Of a stretch of 64,000 nt of DNA, positions 23,763-35,995 are shown piece by piece (position 1 is the stretch's first letter; each line of letters begins with the position of its first letter). Source of the stretch: Zygnema cylindricum (lineage: Eukaryota; Streptophyta; Zygnematophyceae; Zygnematales; Zygnemataceae); assembly GCA_037447655.1 (NCBI GenBank), contig JBBHKE010001277.1, forward strand, positions 1 to 64,000, given 5' to 3'. The translations under genes were made by a program, and so were the position numbers. The notes under the pieces are model-generated. The model had not been told where the DNA came from. It ran no database searches and worked only from the letters and a program-made list of their open reading frames with translations.

Positions 23763-23892
23763 ATGGAAAAGAATAATGTAGTGGAAGTCCAAATCAGTGA
23801 AGATAAAAATGCAAACAATATACCAAGTACACGAAGGAAATTTAAGAGAAGTTTTTCCAGCCATACTCTCGATTTCTCTCCCAATACTGATA
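23763..23892 (+). CDS. Candidate coding exon, unknown protein
   Basis: From the ATG at 23763 the frame reads MEKNNVVEVQISEDKNANNI, then PSTRRKFKRSFSSHTLDFSP, a varied sequence unlike the low-complexity frames around it. It is bounded on both sides by CT tracts. The frame runs into the downstream CT tract and stops there near 23925, so a 5' splice site probably lies before that, but I could not choose one. No family recognised. It may join the exon at 24307-24407 on the same strand. Confidence 0.3.
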
Positions 23893-23894
23893 AC

Positions 23895-24291
23895 ACATCT
23901 CCCTCCCTCCCCTCGCTCCTCCCTTAAACCCTTGCTCCCCCTCTCATCCCCCCTTTCATCCCTCTCCCTTTGACCCTTGATTCCTCCTTCCCAAATCACC
24001 CCCTCCATCGGCAAAATTTTCTAATCCTAGTTCAGCGCCCCCCCCCCCCCCCCCCCTCTGCCTTCTCCTCTCCTTACCCCCTTCTCTTTTCTCTACCCCC
24101 TCCTCCTCTCCCTACCCCCCCTCCTCTCCCTGCCCACGAATCCTCTCCCCACTCCCCCCTCCTCTCCCTACCCCCTCCTCTCTCTACCCTCCCTCCTCTC
24201 CCTACCCCTCCTCTCCCTACCCTCTCCTCCTCTCCCTACCCCCCCCTCCTCTCTCTTTCCTCCCCTCCACTCCCTACACCCCCTTTAAGTG
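23895..24291 (+). repeat. Long CT-rich tract with 19-bp poly-C
   Basis: About 400 bp of mostly C and T in imperfect cctcctctcccta units, including an uninterrupted C run at 24038-24056. It sits between two candidate exons on the plus strand and would be the intron's pyrimidine tract. Confidence 0.85.
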
Positions 24292-24306
24292 GATCTCTAG
24301 CTTTAG

Positions 24307-24407
24307 GCTGGAATCCAGTACCTGCCGCCTCCGAAACATTGGGATGCAAGAAAACGACAAAAACATGGCAAGGAAAAGACAAAATAGCTTCGTCATCGCT
24401 AAAAAAG
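24307..24407 (+). CDS. Candidate exon following a CT tract
   Basis: After the CT tract there are two possible acceptors (ctctag ending at 24300, ctttag ending at 24306). The open frame then reads WNPVPAASETLGCKKTTKTW and QGKDKIASSSLKK, ending at AAAAAAG|GTAATC, a good 5' splice site at 24408. The peptide is varied and Lys-rich. No family recognised. Support is the splice-site framing only. Confidence 0.35.
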
Positions 24408-24952
24408 GTAATCCATGCGCAAAATAAAATAAGTTTGTAGAAGTTCCTTTTAATAAAATTTAGTTTGTGTTAACTTTTGAAAACTTGTGCCAACAAATAT
24501 AAATTGACAATAAATAAAAAGCAAAAGTAGATTAGAAATTATATAGAGTAGATTAGATTTTAAAGTAATCTCATGGTTAGATTAACGCGAATTCCTTCAA
24601 TGATGTCTGGAAAAAAAACTCGTCTAGGATTTATAACAGTTGGGAAATTTGACAGATAAATTGTCGTTTTTACCGTTATTTTGTTGTCATTGGTCAAATT
24701 ATGCAGTCAATATCCTCCCATCGCTTCATTCGGCGGCCAGTGAGGATTGCGTACTCATTGCTTAAATCCGTACAGGTTTTATCACTCACTGAAGAGTAAA
24801 AACCGTGGGAAAAAAATAATTGTACAGCTGATCAGTTTAAACATTTAGTTTGAAAAGTGCGTGTGACATGCGTGCACGGTTCGTATAATAAACGCATTTA
24901 ATCCGACCGTACTTCCAGACCTCATGTTTTCGAGTAAAGTTTGAGCTGGTGA
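24408..24952. other. AT-rich sequence without supported gene
   Basis: If the donor at 24408 is used this is intron. I see no further exon candidate. Confidence 0.3.
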
Positions 24953-24960
24953 CGTGAAAC

Positions 24961-25883
24961 CATAGTTGTTCAAACCATATTCTACGCACAATTCAAACGC
25001 ACGTACAATACGTAGAAACTAGAAAGGTCGATTTGAAAAAATCGTAAAAAACTTTAATAATTTTTTTTTCATACAAATCTGTACATGTTAAACAAATTCA
25101 ATTGAACATGTACCGCAATTTGTACGTTTTTCGTTAAATGAGTGGTAAAAACTAATACGTATATCAAATATTATCACACAACTCGCTTGCATCGAAACAT
25201 TTACATAAACTAGTTAAGGACACTTTTGTCAATGGATACTATTCGACGTACATGGGCGCAGATTCAATTCCTGTAAAATGCTTATTTTCTGTCACAATGA
25301 AATCGTCTGTCGTTCACAGACAAGCAGCCATGGCCTTCTCTCTCTACTTATCCGAAAGCATGCAATTTCCAAAAAACAGCGCACAGGCCATATGCAGATG
25401 AATTTTTTCATCAATCAACATTGCTTGAGGTAACATATTAATAAAAAAAATAAAAATCACATTACTAACTACTGACGTGGCTTCGGTAATGGCGTCTTTC
25501 TTGAATTTTTGCTTTCAACTGTTGAAGAATTTATGGCGGCTTGTTTTCGAAAATTTGAAGAAGACGCCCGTACACATTTTGAACTAGCGCCCAAATAGTG
25601 TGGCGCCACAACGTCTCTTTTAGGAAATGTCCATGGACGTGGCGGTAAATTTTTGTACATATCCGTGTACATTCTGTTCAGTTTAATGAACAAAAAGTAC
25701 GGATACGTCAACTACCGTACAGTTTCCGTAAAAAATTTTACAGTTACTGTAATTTGTTGATAGGTTTTCGTAAATTGTCACCTTCACTTTACAGTAAACG
25801 TTTTTTTGCGATTCTTTGAAAAGTCACGTACAATACGTAAAAACTTGAAAAAAGGAAGAAAATGAGCGTATTGAACAACTAGG
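24961..25883. mobile_element. hAT-like MITE, member 1 of a two-member family
   Basis: A 923-bp element with terminal inverted repeats catagttgttcaa and ttgaacaactagg. It is flanked by an exact 8-bp direct repeat cgtgaaac (24953-24960 and 25884-25891). An 8-bp duplication and short inverted ends are typical of the hAT superfamily. There is no transposase frame. The interior matches the element at 62329-63051, for example gaagacgcccgtaca, aacgtctctttt, gtacatatccgt and acagta-acgtttttttgcga. It is non-autonomous and needs a hAT transposase from elsewhere. Confidence 0.85.
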
Positions 25884-25891
25884 CGTGAAAC

Positions 25892-26778
25892 ATGTCTCCT
25901 TTCCTGCACTAAAAATAAAGTTTAGAAATCAAAACGTACTAAATACCAACATTTTTAGCAGCGATTTGAAGGAATGGTCGATCTGAACAGTTGTGCTAAT
26001 ACAAATCAATTATAGTCACGGGCGACCGAGTGCTTCGCCCTTTGATTGCTAAGGGTCTTACGGATATTGAGATTACGACAACATGGCGTGATCTGACGGG
26101 ATCGCAAGCGCAAAAAATAAAAGTACGATATTGTACGTTACTCTACCAGTATTGATAACACGATATTTTGACGTGACGTCAAGTTTGTTTAGTCGTTTAT
26201 CATACCATTACAACCACGCGAAATAAAAAAAAAAATATTGTACCACTTGTCTTTTTTCATTACACCAAAATTGGAACATGACAAAGCCAATCAAAATTCA
26301 AATCACTCAACGGCTCACGATCTTACACAAAAATAATCGACGATCACTTGTTGTTATCACCAAAGACGAATGCGACTAGAATGCTTTTCCCTTTTAGGAA
26401 AAGGGAAAAGCAAAAAGGGTGTTATACTACCATCCACCCATGTCAATAACTGCGTTGATAAGCGACAGTTTCCATCGTTACTAACGTTGATAAGACATTC
26501 AATTGCTACTTTTTCTGGCAAAAATAATTATCATGCTTTCACTAGGGTAGGTGTTGATTTTAGAATTTTATGGCTTTGGCCTCTATGTTATTTAAGCCCA
26601 TGTCATTGTTGATGATCTCATTATCCTCTACGTTAAGGCCATGCTCACATCTCACTTCAATATGTCCAGTAGGACATATGAACAAGCTGTTAGGGTGCGT
26701 CTCCATGTACTTGAAACTTAGAGAAATAACTTTGTTTTTTAGCGTAGATCCGGAAGACCCGGATTTCAGATGTCCATA
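25892..26778. other. Host-like flank left of element D
   Basis: No assured gene. A perfect 12-bp-arm hairpin (cttttccctttt-agg-aaaagggaaaag) lies at 26384-26410. On the minus strand 26560-26775 stays open next to the LTR of D and includes the phrase FICPTGHIEVRCEHG. This could be an exon remnant of whatever D inserted into, but I do not recognise it. Confidence 0.35.
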
Positions 26779-27432
26779 TTGATAGGAATAAGAGTCAATC
26801 GGAATGCGCTCATAAATACTTAAAGGTCTCAATGCGGAAGCGAAATTAAAATGAAATCAAACATTATAACATATTGATAACCCATAGTCCAAGATAGAGA
26901 CAAATTGAACACTCTATAAAATAAACTCATATTAACTCAATCCTTCAACATTACACTTCTCTTAACTCATTCTTAATCCACTCTTAACTTAATTCCGAAT
27001 TCACTCTTAATTTTTCTTTCTAATTGATATTCAATCTAACTTACACGATGGTTTTTTAACTTAGCCGTGGTAACAATCTAGAACACTAACTCTAGAAGTG
27101 TCTAAATTTACTTAGACGCAGATATAGTACAGCACAAAATGAAACTGCTAGAAACCAAACTGACTAAGTCTTGTACGGTACACTTAACTTAGGCCTAACA
27201 AAACTACTAGACGTAGGTCGCACGAAACAAAACTTCTCGAAGTTCGCTACAAAACTTAATCGAAACGAAACAAATCAAATCTAATCGTGTGCACGTGAAG
27301 AGTACAAGCACGAAATACTAAAATAAACTATACGAAACAAAACCAAAATGCGCGAACTGCAGCGCGACCAAAACTAATCCACACTAACAACAAACCAACA
27401 TTACGTAAAACAAGATTCAACAATTGTAAGTC
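26779..27432 (-). repeat. 3' LTR of element D
   Basis: It matches 49511-50162 over its whole length with scattered differences (shared phrases gataggaataagagtcaatcg, caatgcggaagcg, cgtgtgcacgtgaagagtac). The inner end gtaagtc is followed by cccctctaaatg, the complement of a polypurine tract. Confidence 0.85.
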
Positions 27433-27471
27433 CCCTCTAAATGTTGAATCTATACTAAATCTTAATCAAAC

Positions 27472-27852
27472 TCAAAAAAATCTTAACTTAGGCCTTCCTC
27501 TCACAAAGACATCATACATAGTAGCTTTAGTTAACATGTCAGCTGCTTCTTCACCCGTAGGCACAAAAAAAAACTCAATCTCTCCAGCATTTACTAAATC
27601 TCTCACAAAATACCAATAAATCTTAAAGTACTTAGTCCTCTTATGAAACAATGGATTCTTAGTGAATGCAATGGAAAATATACTATCGGAGAACAACTTC
27701 TTACATTTAATAATAATTTCTAGCTCACTCAACATTTCTCTTAACCAAATTGAAGCTTTGGCATCATGGCAGGCTGCCATATATTCGGCCTCCGTCAAAC
27801 TCAAGGCCACGTAGGCTGAAGTCTCAAACTCCACGAAATTGCACCTCCACAT
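27472..27852 (-). pseudogene. Element D RNase H
   Basis: The frame reads the copia RNase H pattern: ALSLTEAEYMAACHDAKASI, WLREMLSEL, KNPLFHKRTKYFKIYWYFVRD and FVPTGEEAADMLTKA. The usual DNQ (catalytic Asp) position reads SDSIFSIAF, so an expected catalytic motif is degraded. The usual HHxRTKHID is HKRTKYFKI. The ending is followed within 40 bp by the polypurine tract and LTR. Confidence 0.85.
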
Positions 27853-28114
27853 GAAACAAAAGCGTAACCTGATGTTGACTTTCCCGTGTCAAAGTCTCCA
27901 CCCCAATCGGAATCGCAATATCCAAAACAATATAACTATGAATCCGCCTTATAAACAAAATTATAACTTAATGTTCCAACCAAATATCTAAAAATCCGTT
28001 TAACACTCTCCCAATGACACTTCTTAAGTGCTTGACAGTACTTACGTACTATACTAACAGCTGTTGAACTATCTGGTCTAGTTCCAACACTAAGAAACAT
28101 CAAACAACCAACTG

Positions 28115-29040
28115 CTAAGGTACATCAATTGTTGGCTCACTTTTTGCTTTACTCAGTTGAACTCTAGGATCCAAAGGTGTATTCAAAGGCTTAGTATCTA
28201 ACATAGAGAACCTAGCTAAGAATTCCTTGCAATATTGTTCCTGACTAAGTTTCAAGGAACCAAACTCATCTCTAATCACCTCAATACTAAGAATAGATTT
28301 AGCTTCTCCTAAATGTGTAACTTTGAAGAACTTACTAAGAAAACATTTCAATTCTTGAATTATTTCAAGACTATCTGAAATCGTAATAAAATCATCAACA
28401 TACACACTAAACAAAATTTGATCAAATTCTTCTCCTTTCACATAAACACCTACAATCTGAAAATGTCAGAACAAAGCCAAAATCGAAAAGTACCTTATGA
28501 AGACGAGCATACCATGTCCTTGGTACTTGCTTAAGTCCATTAAGCGACTTGTTCAACTTCCACACATGTCCAAGTTTGCTCGAAACTCCTTCTGGAATCT
28601 TCATATAAACTTGTTTTTCCATTTCTCCAATTAGTAAAGCGGTTTCCACATCCATTCGGTGGATATGATTTCTCTTAGCAGCAACAATTGCAATAATCAT
28701 CCTTAAACTATCAAATTTAACTACAGGTGCATATGTTTTTGTATAGCTTATACCTTCTTTCTGCTGAAAACATTTACCAACTAATCTTGCTTTATATTTA
28801 ATGATTTCACCTGATGCACCCGTCTTAGTGATAAATACCCATTTACAATCAATAGCTTCCTTTCCCTCTAGTAAAACAATTTCTGCAAATGTTTCATTAT
28901 CAATAATAGACTTAAGTTCTTTCTCAAAAGTTGGTTTCCACTTTTCATTCCAATCACTTGATGCTACAGCTTCTGAATATGACTTAGGATCCCCATTAGA
29001 GGCTCACTTAGTAGTTGCTTTAAAAAGAATTCATTTAGCC
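28115..29040 (-). pseudogene. Element D reverse transcriptase
   Basis: Two overlapping minus-strand frames cover RT. 28422-28700 has HRMDVETALL, KIPEGVSS, LNKSLNGLKQVPRTWYARLH. 28115-28441 has the catalytic SVYVDDFITISDS followed by VTHLGEAKSILSIEV. The N-terminal part (28701-29040) is present but broken by stops. A frameshift separates the two main frames near 28430-28440. YVDD is intact but the gene is not. Confidence 0.88.
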
Positions 29041-29189
29041 TAGCATCTGAAATAAAATTAACCGGCTTATCCTTAGCATTCACATGAAGGTTTAATCTCT
29101 CATCCTTTCCTTTATTTGCTCGATTACTTCACTTAACAACAACTTCTTCTTCAACAACATCATCTTTCACATCCTTTTCACTTACAGAT

Positions 29190-29648
29190 GGCAAACAACA
29201 TTCACTTCGGCAAACAACATTCACTTCTTTGTCTATTAAGAAATCTTTTACTAGACTTAGAACTTCGACTTCCATTCTCACGTTTCAAGCTTTCAGAATC
29301 TGATTGGGAAGATTCAAAATTCTTATCGACTTTAATACATTTCTTCCTTTTCAATGGAATTTCTCTTTCTTCCTTTTTGTCACTCTTGTCATCAATTTTC
29401 ATCTCCTCCAAACTACACTCTTCCTCAAAATCCAAACTTTCCTCTTTATCTTTTGAGAAGTCCATTACTTTTGCCAAAATCATCATGAAACTCCACATTC
29501 CTTGATTTAACAACCGTTCGAGTAGCTAGATTGAAAATCCTGTATTGACTCGAATTTGGACTATATCCAACAAAGATACCCATCCAAGATCTGGGACTAA
29601 ATTTTCTAAATTGAAATCTCTTCTCGATGTAAACAATGGCTCGACATC
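29190..29648 (-). pseudogene. Element D integrase C-terminus and linker, split by element C
   Basis: The frame has YIEKRFQFRKFSPRSWMGIF, VGYSPNSSQYRIFNL and TVVKSRNVEFHDDF, the typical end of copia integrase, then an acidic Ser/Lys/Glu-rich linker. It is cut at 29648 by the LTR of element C. The upstream integrase sequence resumes at 46943. The target duplication acatc lies exactly at the cut. Confidence 0.85.
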
Positions 29649-30705
29649 TGTAGAAATTAATGGTTTGTTTAAAGCATTTTCTAGGTCTAAATAAACATAT
29701 AGAAAGAAGCCGAGGCAGTCTACCTCTAGCTTCTCTCTCCAACTCTCAAACTTGTCGCAGTCACAAAGAGTTCAGAGAGGGAGCTAGAGTCTTGGCTACC
29801 TAGGTTATCTAGAGGTTTACGGGAAATATATATTAGTTAGGGGTTTATTTACTAAAAGGATTTGTGTCGGCCAGAGGATTTCCACCAGGTACCTGTTGGA
29901 CGGCAAGTAGCCGGTAGCCGGTAACCTTAGCCATTAAGTCATTAAGTAATATTACATAGTGTAAGGTTTGATTTTTCCTTATACATTAACAAATAGAATA
30001 ATTCATTAAACTAATACTATTTACGCGATACATAGAAACAGTAATGTAAAGTACGGATTATGATACGGATAAAGAAACGAATACCGCGCATGTGTTTCTT
30101 TAGCGAAACGAATACCGCGCAGGTATTTATTACGGTTACGATTAAATGTAAATTTAATCGAACGGCCGGAATGAACGCCGAGATTGCGGAAGAGAATTTC
30201 AGCGGTTTGTGGTCATCGCCACATCAGATGACACATGGCATAATTACATTGGATCGTAGTATCTCCGGAGATTACAGCACCGAATCCGAATATAACATGT
30301 GTCGATAATTAAGGCCATGTCGTACAAAATCCGTACAAAAAGTACACCGGCAGCTTTACTTTTGTGCACGAAAGTGGAATATGATTGGCTCTGTACATTA
30401 GTAGATAGATTTTGTGAGAGAGATAGGACTTAGAAAAATTAGGAGATAGGACCCTCTCTCCCAGAGAGCTTCTGTACAAAAGGTCAACTTTGACCCTCCA
30501 TAACTTATTGCTCAGGGGAGCAAATTCAGAGATTCTTTTTGCTATCCGCTCAGGGTAGTCTTGCCTTTACAAAAGTGAAGGTGGTCAGAGTTATTGTCTG
30601 CCAGTGTGGCAGTTGTTCTTGCTGAAACACAAAGGGGTCATAGTTATCCTAGAGGCTTCTTGGAAGCTGTCCACTCTGAGGACTTATGGCGGTCTCGGAG
30701 TTTCA
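29649..30705 (+). repeat. 5' LTR of element C
   Basis: Its partner is 45883-46937. Many substitutions separate the two, so C is clearly older than B. A minus-strand tRNA-like segment lies at about 29868-29945. Near the 3' end an ATG (30686) opens in frame with gag and continues through the primer site; in the 3' LTR the same position reads ata. Confidence 0.92.
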
Positions 30706-31798
30706 GGTTATGGGCCCACCCTCTGGGGTACCAATCATAAATGGAACTGGCTTCATATACTGGGAAAGTTTGATGATAGGATCTCAAGGCGAAAAAAGGT
30801 TTCACGGGATAGTGAGTGGAAGGTTGGGGCGTCTATCAAGTCTTGGAATCCATTCAAGGTTTGAAGGAAGCAGATTCACCAAGAAAGAGGATCCACCTTC
30901 AACGGAGGAGACAAAGGAAAGAGAGGTGGTGGACAAAGGAAAGGAGAAGAAGACAACCACACCAATAGCAAATGGTTCGGCATTCATGTCACCAATTCCG
31001 AGGAACGAGGAGAATGATACTCAAACCTGGGACTTCAACAATATTGCGGCAAAGCACTTTATCTTACGCCATCTCAAACAAGGACTTGCATGTCCACATT
31101 TGCAGGTAGAAAGGGCATCCGATCTTTGGATGGCTCTCATAGAGAAGTACCGAAGTGGTACGATTCAACAACAACAATTGGCTGATCAGAAAGAAAAGGA
31201 GTATGTATACAAAGGGGGGAAGATGTTGGATTTTTGCAATGAGCTTCCTACACTCTTCATGGAGCTAGAGAGTGCGGGAAAAGATTTTAGTGAAAATGAA
31301 AAGGTTAACTGTTTACTAATCAAGTTACCCGATAAGTTCAGCAATTTAGTCAACCGTGTGCAGGACTTGCCGGACTCAAGATGGATATGGAACTCAGTGG
31401 TAGGGATGATTCTCGTTCAGGAGAATACGATTGAGACCCAAAGGGGAAGAAAGAGTGGCCAAGCCTTGGTAACTTCGACCGATTGGAGGAACAAGGATTC
31501 TCGGAAACAGGTTGGAAACTATGGGGGGAGGGAGCAGAAAAATCAGATCGACGAGTTCGAACCAAGGGCTCCCAAAGGTTTATGTCATTTTTGTAAGAAA
31601 CTTGGGCACTATATGGCAGAGTGCACTAAACTAACCAAGTTTTGGTTGAAGGAGGGGCAGACTAGTGGTACCCCGAGAGGGAAAAAAAAGGCCCTTGTGA
31701 CACAGGTACATGAGGCGGAATCCGAGGGTGAGGACGATGAGCTTCTTTTAGATGAGGAGTGGGAGGCAAAAAACGAGGTCAAAATTCCACGAAGGTAG
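30686..31798 (+). pseudogene. Element C gag
   Basis: A 370-codon frame starting MAVSEFQVMGPPSGVP. It has the copia gag core (LWMALIEKYRSGTIQQQQLA, GKMLDFCNEL, LIKLPDKFSNLVNRVQDL) and a CCHC zinc knuckle (CHFCKKLGHYMAEC) near residue 300 that would bind element RNA. It ends at a tag at 31796-31798 where element B continues into protease, so this is a premature stop in a fused gag-pol frame. The start at 30686 lies inside the LTR; the ATG in the primer site (30710) is an alternative start. Confidence 0.88.
30706..30718 (+). promoter_or_regulatory. Primer-binding site of element C (half-tRNA initiator Met type)
   Basis: The 13 bases GGTTATGGGCCCA follow the LTR without a gap. They are complementary to the anticodon arm (UGGGCCCAUAACC) of eukaryotic initiator tRNA-Met, not to its 3' CCA end. 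This is the arrangement established for Drosophila copia, where a 5' half-tRNA primes minus-strand synthesis. The same bases encode part of gag (V-M-G-P). Confidence 0.9.
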
Positions 31799-32343
31799 AA
31801 ATGTGCTTACGGTGGATTGAAAGGTGAAGCAGGCTAGATTGTAGATTCAAGTGCCTCCATGCACATGTGTAAGGATAGGCACCTGTTCACTAAGATAAGA
31901 AATATTCCCACCGTAGAGTTAAAGTACGGGGATGGGAGGATAGTCACCACAACTCTTGTAGGATCAGTAGATTTGAAAGTGTTAGTAGAAGGAAAGACAT
32001 CCATAGTAACATTCTCCGATGTATTGTTTATTCCGGAGTTGAACAAAAACCTCATCTCTACATATTTATTAGATGATAAGTGTTTTTTTACTAGCACTAG
32101 GGAAGCAGTCTTTACTGCTAGTTTTGAGGAGGATGTCTATTTCATTGCTGAGAAAGGTAGCCATGGGATATTAAGGCTGGTTTTAAGTACTGAAATGAAA
32201 AAACTTTATTATGCTGGTGTTCATGTTATTATGATGTGGCATAAGAGGCTTAGGCATGTGAATCTCGATAAGTTAAGAGAGATGAAAAAAACGGGAGTGG
32301 TGGAAGGGATTAAGTTCAGTGAGAGTGATAATATAAGTGATTG
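31799..32343 (+). pseudogene. Element C protease and gag-pre-integrase part, cut by element A
   Basis: After a second in-frame stop near 31834 the sequence gives IVDSSASMHMCKDRHLFTKI, where the aspartic protease active site DSG has become DSS. Then follow KYGDGRIVTT, VLFIPELNKNLIS and MMWHKRLRHVNLDKLREM. The frame is broken at 32343 by element A and resumes after 36958. Missing the Gly of DSG, the protease would be inactive even without the stops. Confidence 0.88.
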
Positions 32344-33336
32344 TCTTGTCCATAGCCTATTTCAGCCATGGATTACTCACGGAAACACCCACAGACTACC
32401 TCAAAAACAGCTGTGTTTCAGACAGCACAGATTACTCCAAACTAAACAGAATCACCTCAAACTTCGTTAATAAGCATTATACCATATATACTATAAACTC
32501 TCAAAGTAACAGCTTAATCTACCAAGGCATCTAGAAGATATAGTCTCAAGAGTTTCACAAAAACAGCTGACTGCTTCACAAACTAACCACTTAGACTGCT
32601 CACAGAATCTTACAGAGATACTGGAATACAATGAAACTTCACACACATATATATTCTATATTATAGAATACCTCCACAAAGTTTCACATGAAATCACCAA
32701 ACAGAGTGATCACACCAACAGGTCAAAGATGCAGAAAACAGTCTGCCATTGCTTTGATAAACTTGACTGCGATACATAAAATAATCTAAGTCCTGCAAGT
32801 TATACTCAGAGTACGGAGGCATACCAGCCGTACTGTATCTACTCTAATAACCTAACTAGTCAAAAGGACAAACCTCTATTTTATAGAATATTTACACCGT
32901 ACTCTTCGTATGTCAAAAACCAAGCTACCACTAAGCAACTACTAAGCTACCACTACCGTACAATCATCATTACTCGAGATCTATCCTAGTCATATTATCC
33001 GCAGCTGCGCTAGCTGCGCTGGCTGCGCAGGCTGCGCTGGCTGCGCTTGTCCGTACGGATCATACAAATAGCCGCAGCTACGTTGACTTAACTGCGTCGC
33101 AGCTCCGCCGTACCGGCGGCGCCTATTCTGTTTATTTTACATCGGATCGCTTCGCGATCCGCCGTCCATTTGTCACAGCTTGTTCACACCAGTCAATGAG
33201 TCTTTTACGTCACTTTAATTATATCAATCCGTTCGCTCCCCCAATCCATGAATCTATTCAAACCTCCATATTAAATCCAATTAGCAGTTACGAGCAAACT
33301 GTCTCGTACGCACGAAACTGAATTTTCAAAACAACA
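32344..33336 (-). repeat. 3' LTR of element A
   Basis: Nearly identical to 35970-36953, with a handful of substitutions and small indels. The GC-rich part at 32999-33060 is built of gctgcgctg-like repeats and is shorter in the right LTR. Confidence 0.92.
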
Positions 33337-33387
33337 CTCCCCCGAAATTTAGTTTCGTGCACCCAGAAAAATATGATCGTGTAATGC

Positions 33388-33490
33388 TATGTTGCTACGC
33401 TGCGCTAGTTTGACATCGCAACGCAATATGAATACAAAGTGCAGCGTGTACTGCTATGCTGCTACGCTGCGCTAGTTTGACATCGCAGTC
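33388..33490. repeat. Two-copy GCTGCGC-containing repeat near the 3' end of element A
   Basis: The phrase gctacgctgcgctagtttgacatcgca occurs twice, about 75 bp apart, just inside the 3' LTR. Equivalent GCTGC-rich stretches precede the LTRs at 1180-1300 and 10510-10640, linking the families. Confidence 0.6.
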
Positions 33491-33640
33491 CTAACTGCTG
33501 CTCTTTTTCACCTTTAACTTCCTCCTCATAGCCTCATCTACTGAGACTAAAGCTTTCAAATTCTACACTCCCCTAAAGCTTTTGACTCATTAGTCCATGC
33601 TGTACGCAAATGTTTCCACTCTAATGTATAAACAAAAGAA

Positions 33641-33648
<8 letters not shown>

Positions 33649-33684
<36 letters not shown>
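33649..33684. repeat. (AT)n microsatellite inside element A
   Basis: An uninterrupted run of about 18 AT units in the non-coding 3' part of the element. It is preceded by an A tract. Confidence 0.95.
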
Positions 33685-33687
<3 letters not shown>

Positions 33688-34253
33688 AATATTCAAAATT
33701 CTGTATCAGCCTCCACTGTTCATCATACAATAAAATTAGCAAAAACACCACATCACCAGTGCTTTGTCGACGTCACCATTGCTCTTGCTGCCCTCTGCCA
33801 ATTCCCAGTCGTTTGTTGCCTTCTTGCAAAAAGTGTCCTGTAATAGCTCCCCTTACGCCATAAATGCATAACCCCTGAATGTTTAGTCGCCTGTACTTGG
33901 AATAAAATAATCAGCGTGTAAGTGTCATACAACACCACTCCTTTTGCTGCGCCGCTATGCTGCGTCGCTGTTTACGACGCGAACTTCTTCTAATGATTCT
34001 CCACTGCTTTCGCTGCGCTCAGCCATGTCTCCCAAAATTTTCGTTCCTGAACAAGTCATTGCTTCCACCACCTCCTTCGTCTTCAAAAATACAGAAATAA
34101 ATCTTTATGTTTCTTTTCAACTAACGCAACAAGGAAAAATACAAATCTAAAGTCCAACCAAAAACAAATAGAATGTCAAACAAAGTTGTCTTTATAAGAC
34201 ATGCCTGTAAAATAAGTTTTTCCAAAACTAAGATTTCTCTAAATTCACATTCT

Positions 34254-35995
34254 TCATAAATATCCTCCAGAAAAACATTTCTCCCGCTCTCTTTTCTTGA
34301 TCACTTTCTGAGCATGTTTTCTTCTACCCTTGATCCTTTGAATATTACATCTTCTTTTTGTTTTCTTCATGATCCTTTGTCTTGTTTGAAATTTTACATT
34401 TCTATCACAATTTTCTACTCGTTTAAAGTCACAAATACTAGTTTTCTGTTTCACCTTTATGTTTTTCTCCATAGATTTGCTACTTCCATCAACTTCATTC
34501 ATTTGAGAAATTTTAATTTTGATTCTTCTTCTTTTCAGCTGCACTCTTTTAACTTTTGCATTTCTATTACAATTTTCAATCCCACAAACTTCTTTTCTCA
34601 CTCCAATTTTTTGAACAGTTTTTCTTTGTTTTTCTCCTAGTTCACCAATTTTTATGGCCACCTTACTTCGAGTTTCTGCTTCTAAGTGTCCATCTCCTCC
34701 TTCAACTCCTCTTGCTTTAGTTAACAAACTTTCTTGTAAGCATTTTTCACTCACAGATTTTTCACTTGATAAGGTCACAGAAATCGTGTCCTTCTCTCTT
34801 TCGTCCCTCACCACACTATCTTCGGTGACATAACTCCTTCCACCAGTTTCCACATTATACACCTCATTCCTAATTCCAGTTTTCTTCTTATCTTCGCCCG
34901 GTCCTTCTAGAAAAATTGGGTTTAGTTTATTAGTCTTTATGTTTAAGTATTTTTCGGCTTCCACTTCCAAGTGACCTTCACTTCCTCTAATTTCTCTTAC
35001 TTCAAACAACTCTTCCTCCTGGAACTCTTTGTTACTCACCAATCTGACGTCGGGAAAAGGGACAGACATTAAATCCTTTTCTGTCACCTCCTCCTTTACT
35101 CCATTCCAAACACCAGAGAAGGTCGGTAAATACATAAATTTGTCAACACATGGTGTATGCCTTTTGTCATTTGTCAAGTCTTGTCTCTCACTCACGAAAG
35201 CACTTGATTCCTTTCTTGTTGGGGTTCGAACTAGGGTGTTGTCCCATCCATCTCTGATATTCCCTGTAACACATGCACTTTTATACGATGGACATACCTT
35301 GAAGGTATGTCCTAAATCATTACAGTAAAAACAATTCTTTGGCCAATCTCCGAACTCACTATTACCTTTAAATTTCTGAAACTGAGACTTAGATTCCTTC
35401 ATATTCCTTTCACTTGATAAAACCTTTCTATTAGCCTCTTCATCTAGAATAACTCGTCTAGCTACAGTTATACTCCAATCATTTTTATCAATTAAAGTCA
35501 ATCGATCTAGTGCACTCTTATATTCTTTAGGTAGACTTCTCATTAACAAGATAGCTTGTTGAGAATCTGTAAAGTTTCCCCCTGCCAAATCATTTTCTGC
35601 AATAATACTTGAAAGTCAATACAGTGTTTCTCCATACTACCTCCTACATACTTGTGTTCAACTATTTTGGTAACACTAATAAGCCAATGATATAAAGACG
35701 TCTTTGCAGACATACATTCTAAGCTCTTCCATAATTCAGTTATCCTATTAAAAATTAGGTATGACATTACCAAATCCTCAGTCAAGGAGTTCTTGATAAC
35801 CCTTAGACACTCATGATTTTTCCTTTTCCAGTCATTTGATGTTTCGGCCAAGGTGCCGTCCACCACATCCATTAGCTCCATCATCTCGAAGTAGCTCTCA
35901 AGCGCACACTTCCAGTAGTGATATTTTGATCCATCAAATATAGGTAGCCATGGGTGTGGGCCTATAACCTCTTGTCCATAGCCTATTTCAGCCAT
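34254..35995 (-). pseudogene. Element A gag-like protein
   Basis: Two overlapping minus-strand frames (35543-35995 and 34254-35588) form one gag broken by a frameshift near 35545-35590. The start MAEIGYGQEVIGPHPW lies in the LTR and reads through the primer site. The first part has the copia gag core (PIFDGSKYHYWKCALESYF, WKSLECMSAKTSLYHWLI). The second has SLPKEYKSALDRL and a CCHC knuckle CFYCNDLGHTFKVC. After that, 300 residues of acidic then strongly basic sequence follow, with no protease motif. The long C-terminal extension is unlike standard copia gag and ends in a Lys/Arg-rich block that might bind nucleic acid (inference). Confidence 0.82.
35957..35969 (-). promoter_or_regulatory. Primer-binding site of element A
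   Basis: The minus strand reads GGTTATAGGCCCA immediately after the 5' LTR. It differs by one base (A for G) from the sites of elements B and C. The change removes the ATG found there in B and C, so gag here must start in the LTR. Confidence 0.8.

Noticed and set aside
32999-33060. Short GCTGCGC repeats as a CRISPR-like array
   Set aside because: The repeats are contiguous with no spacers, lie in an LTR and the DNA is eukaryotic.
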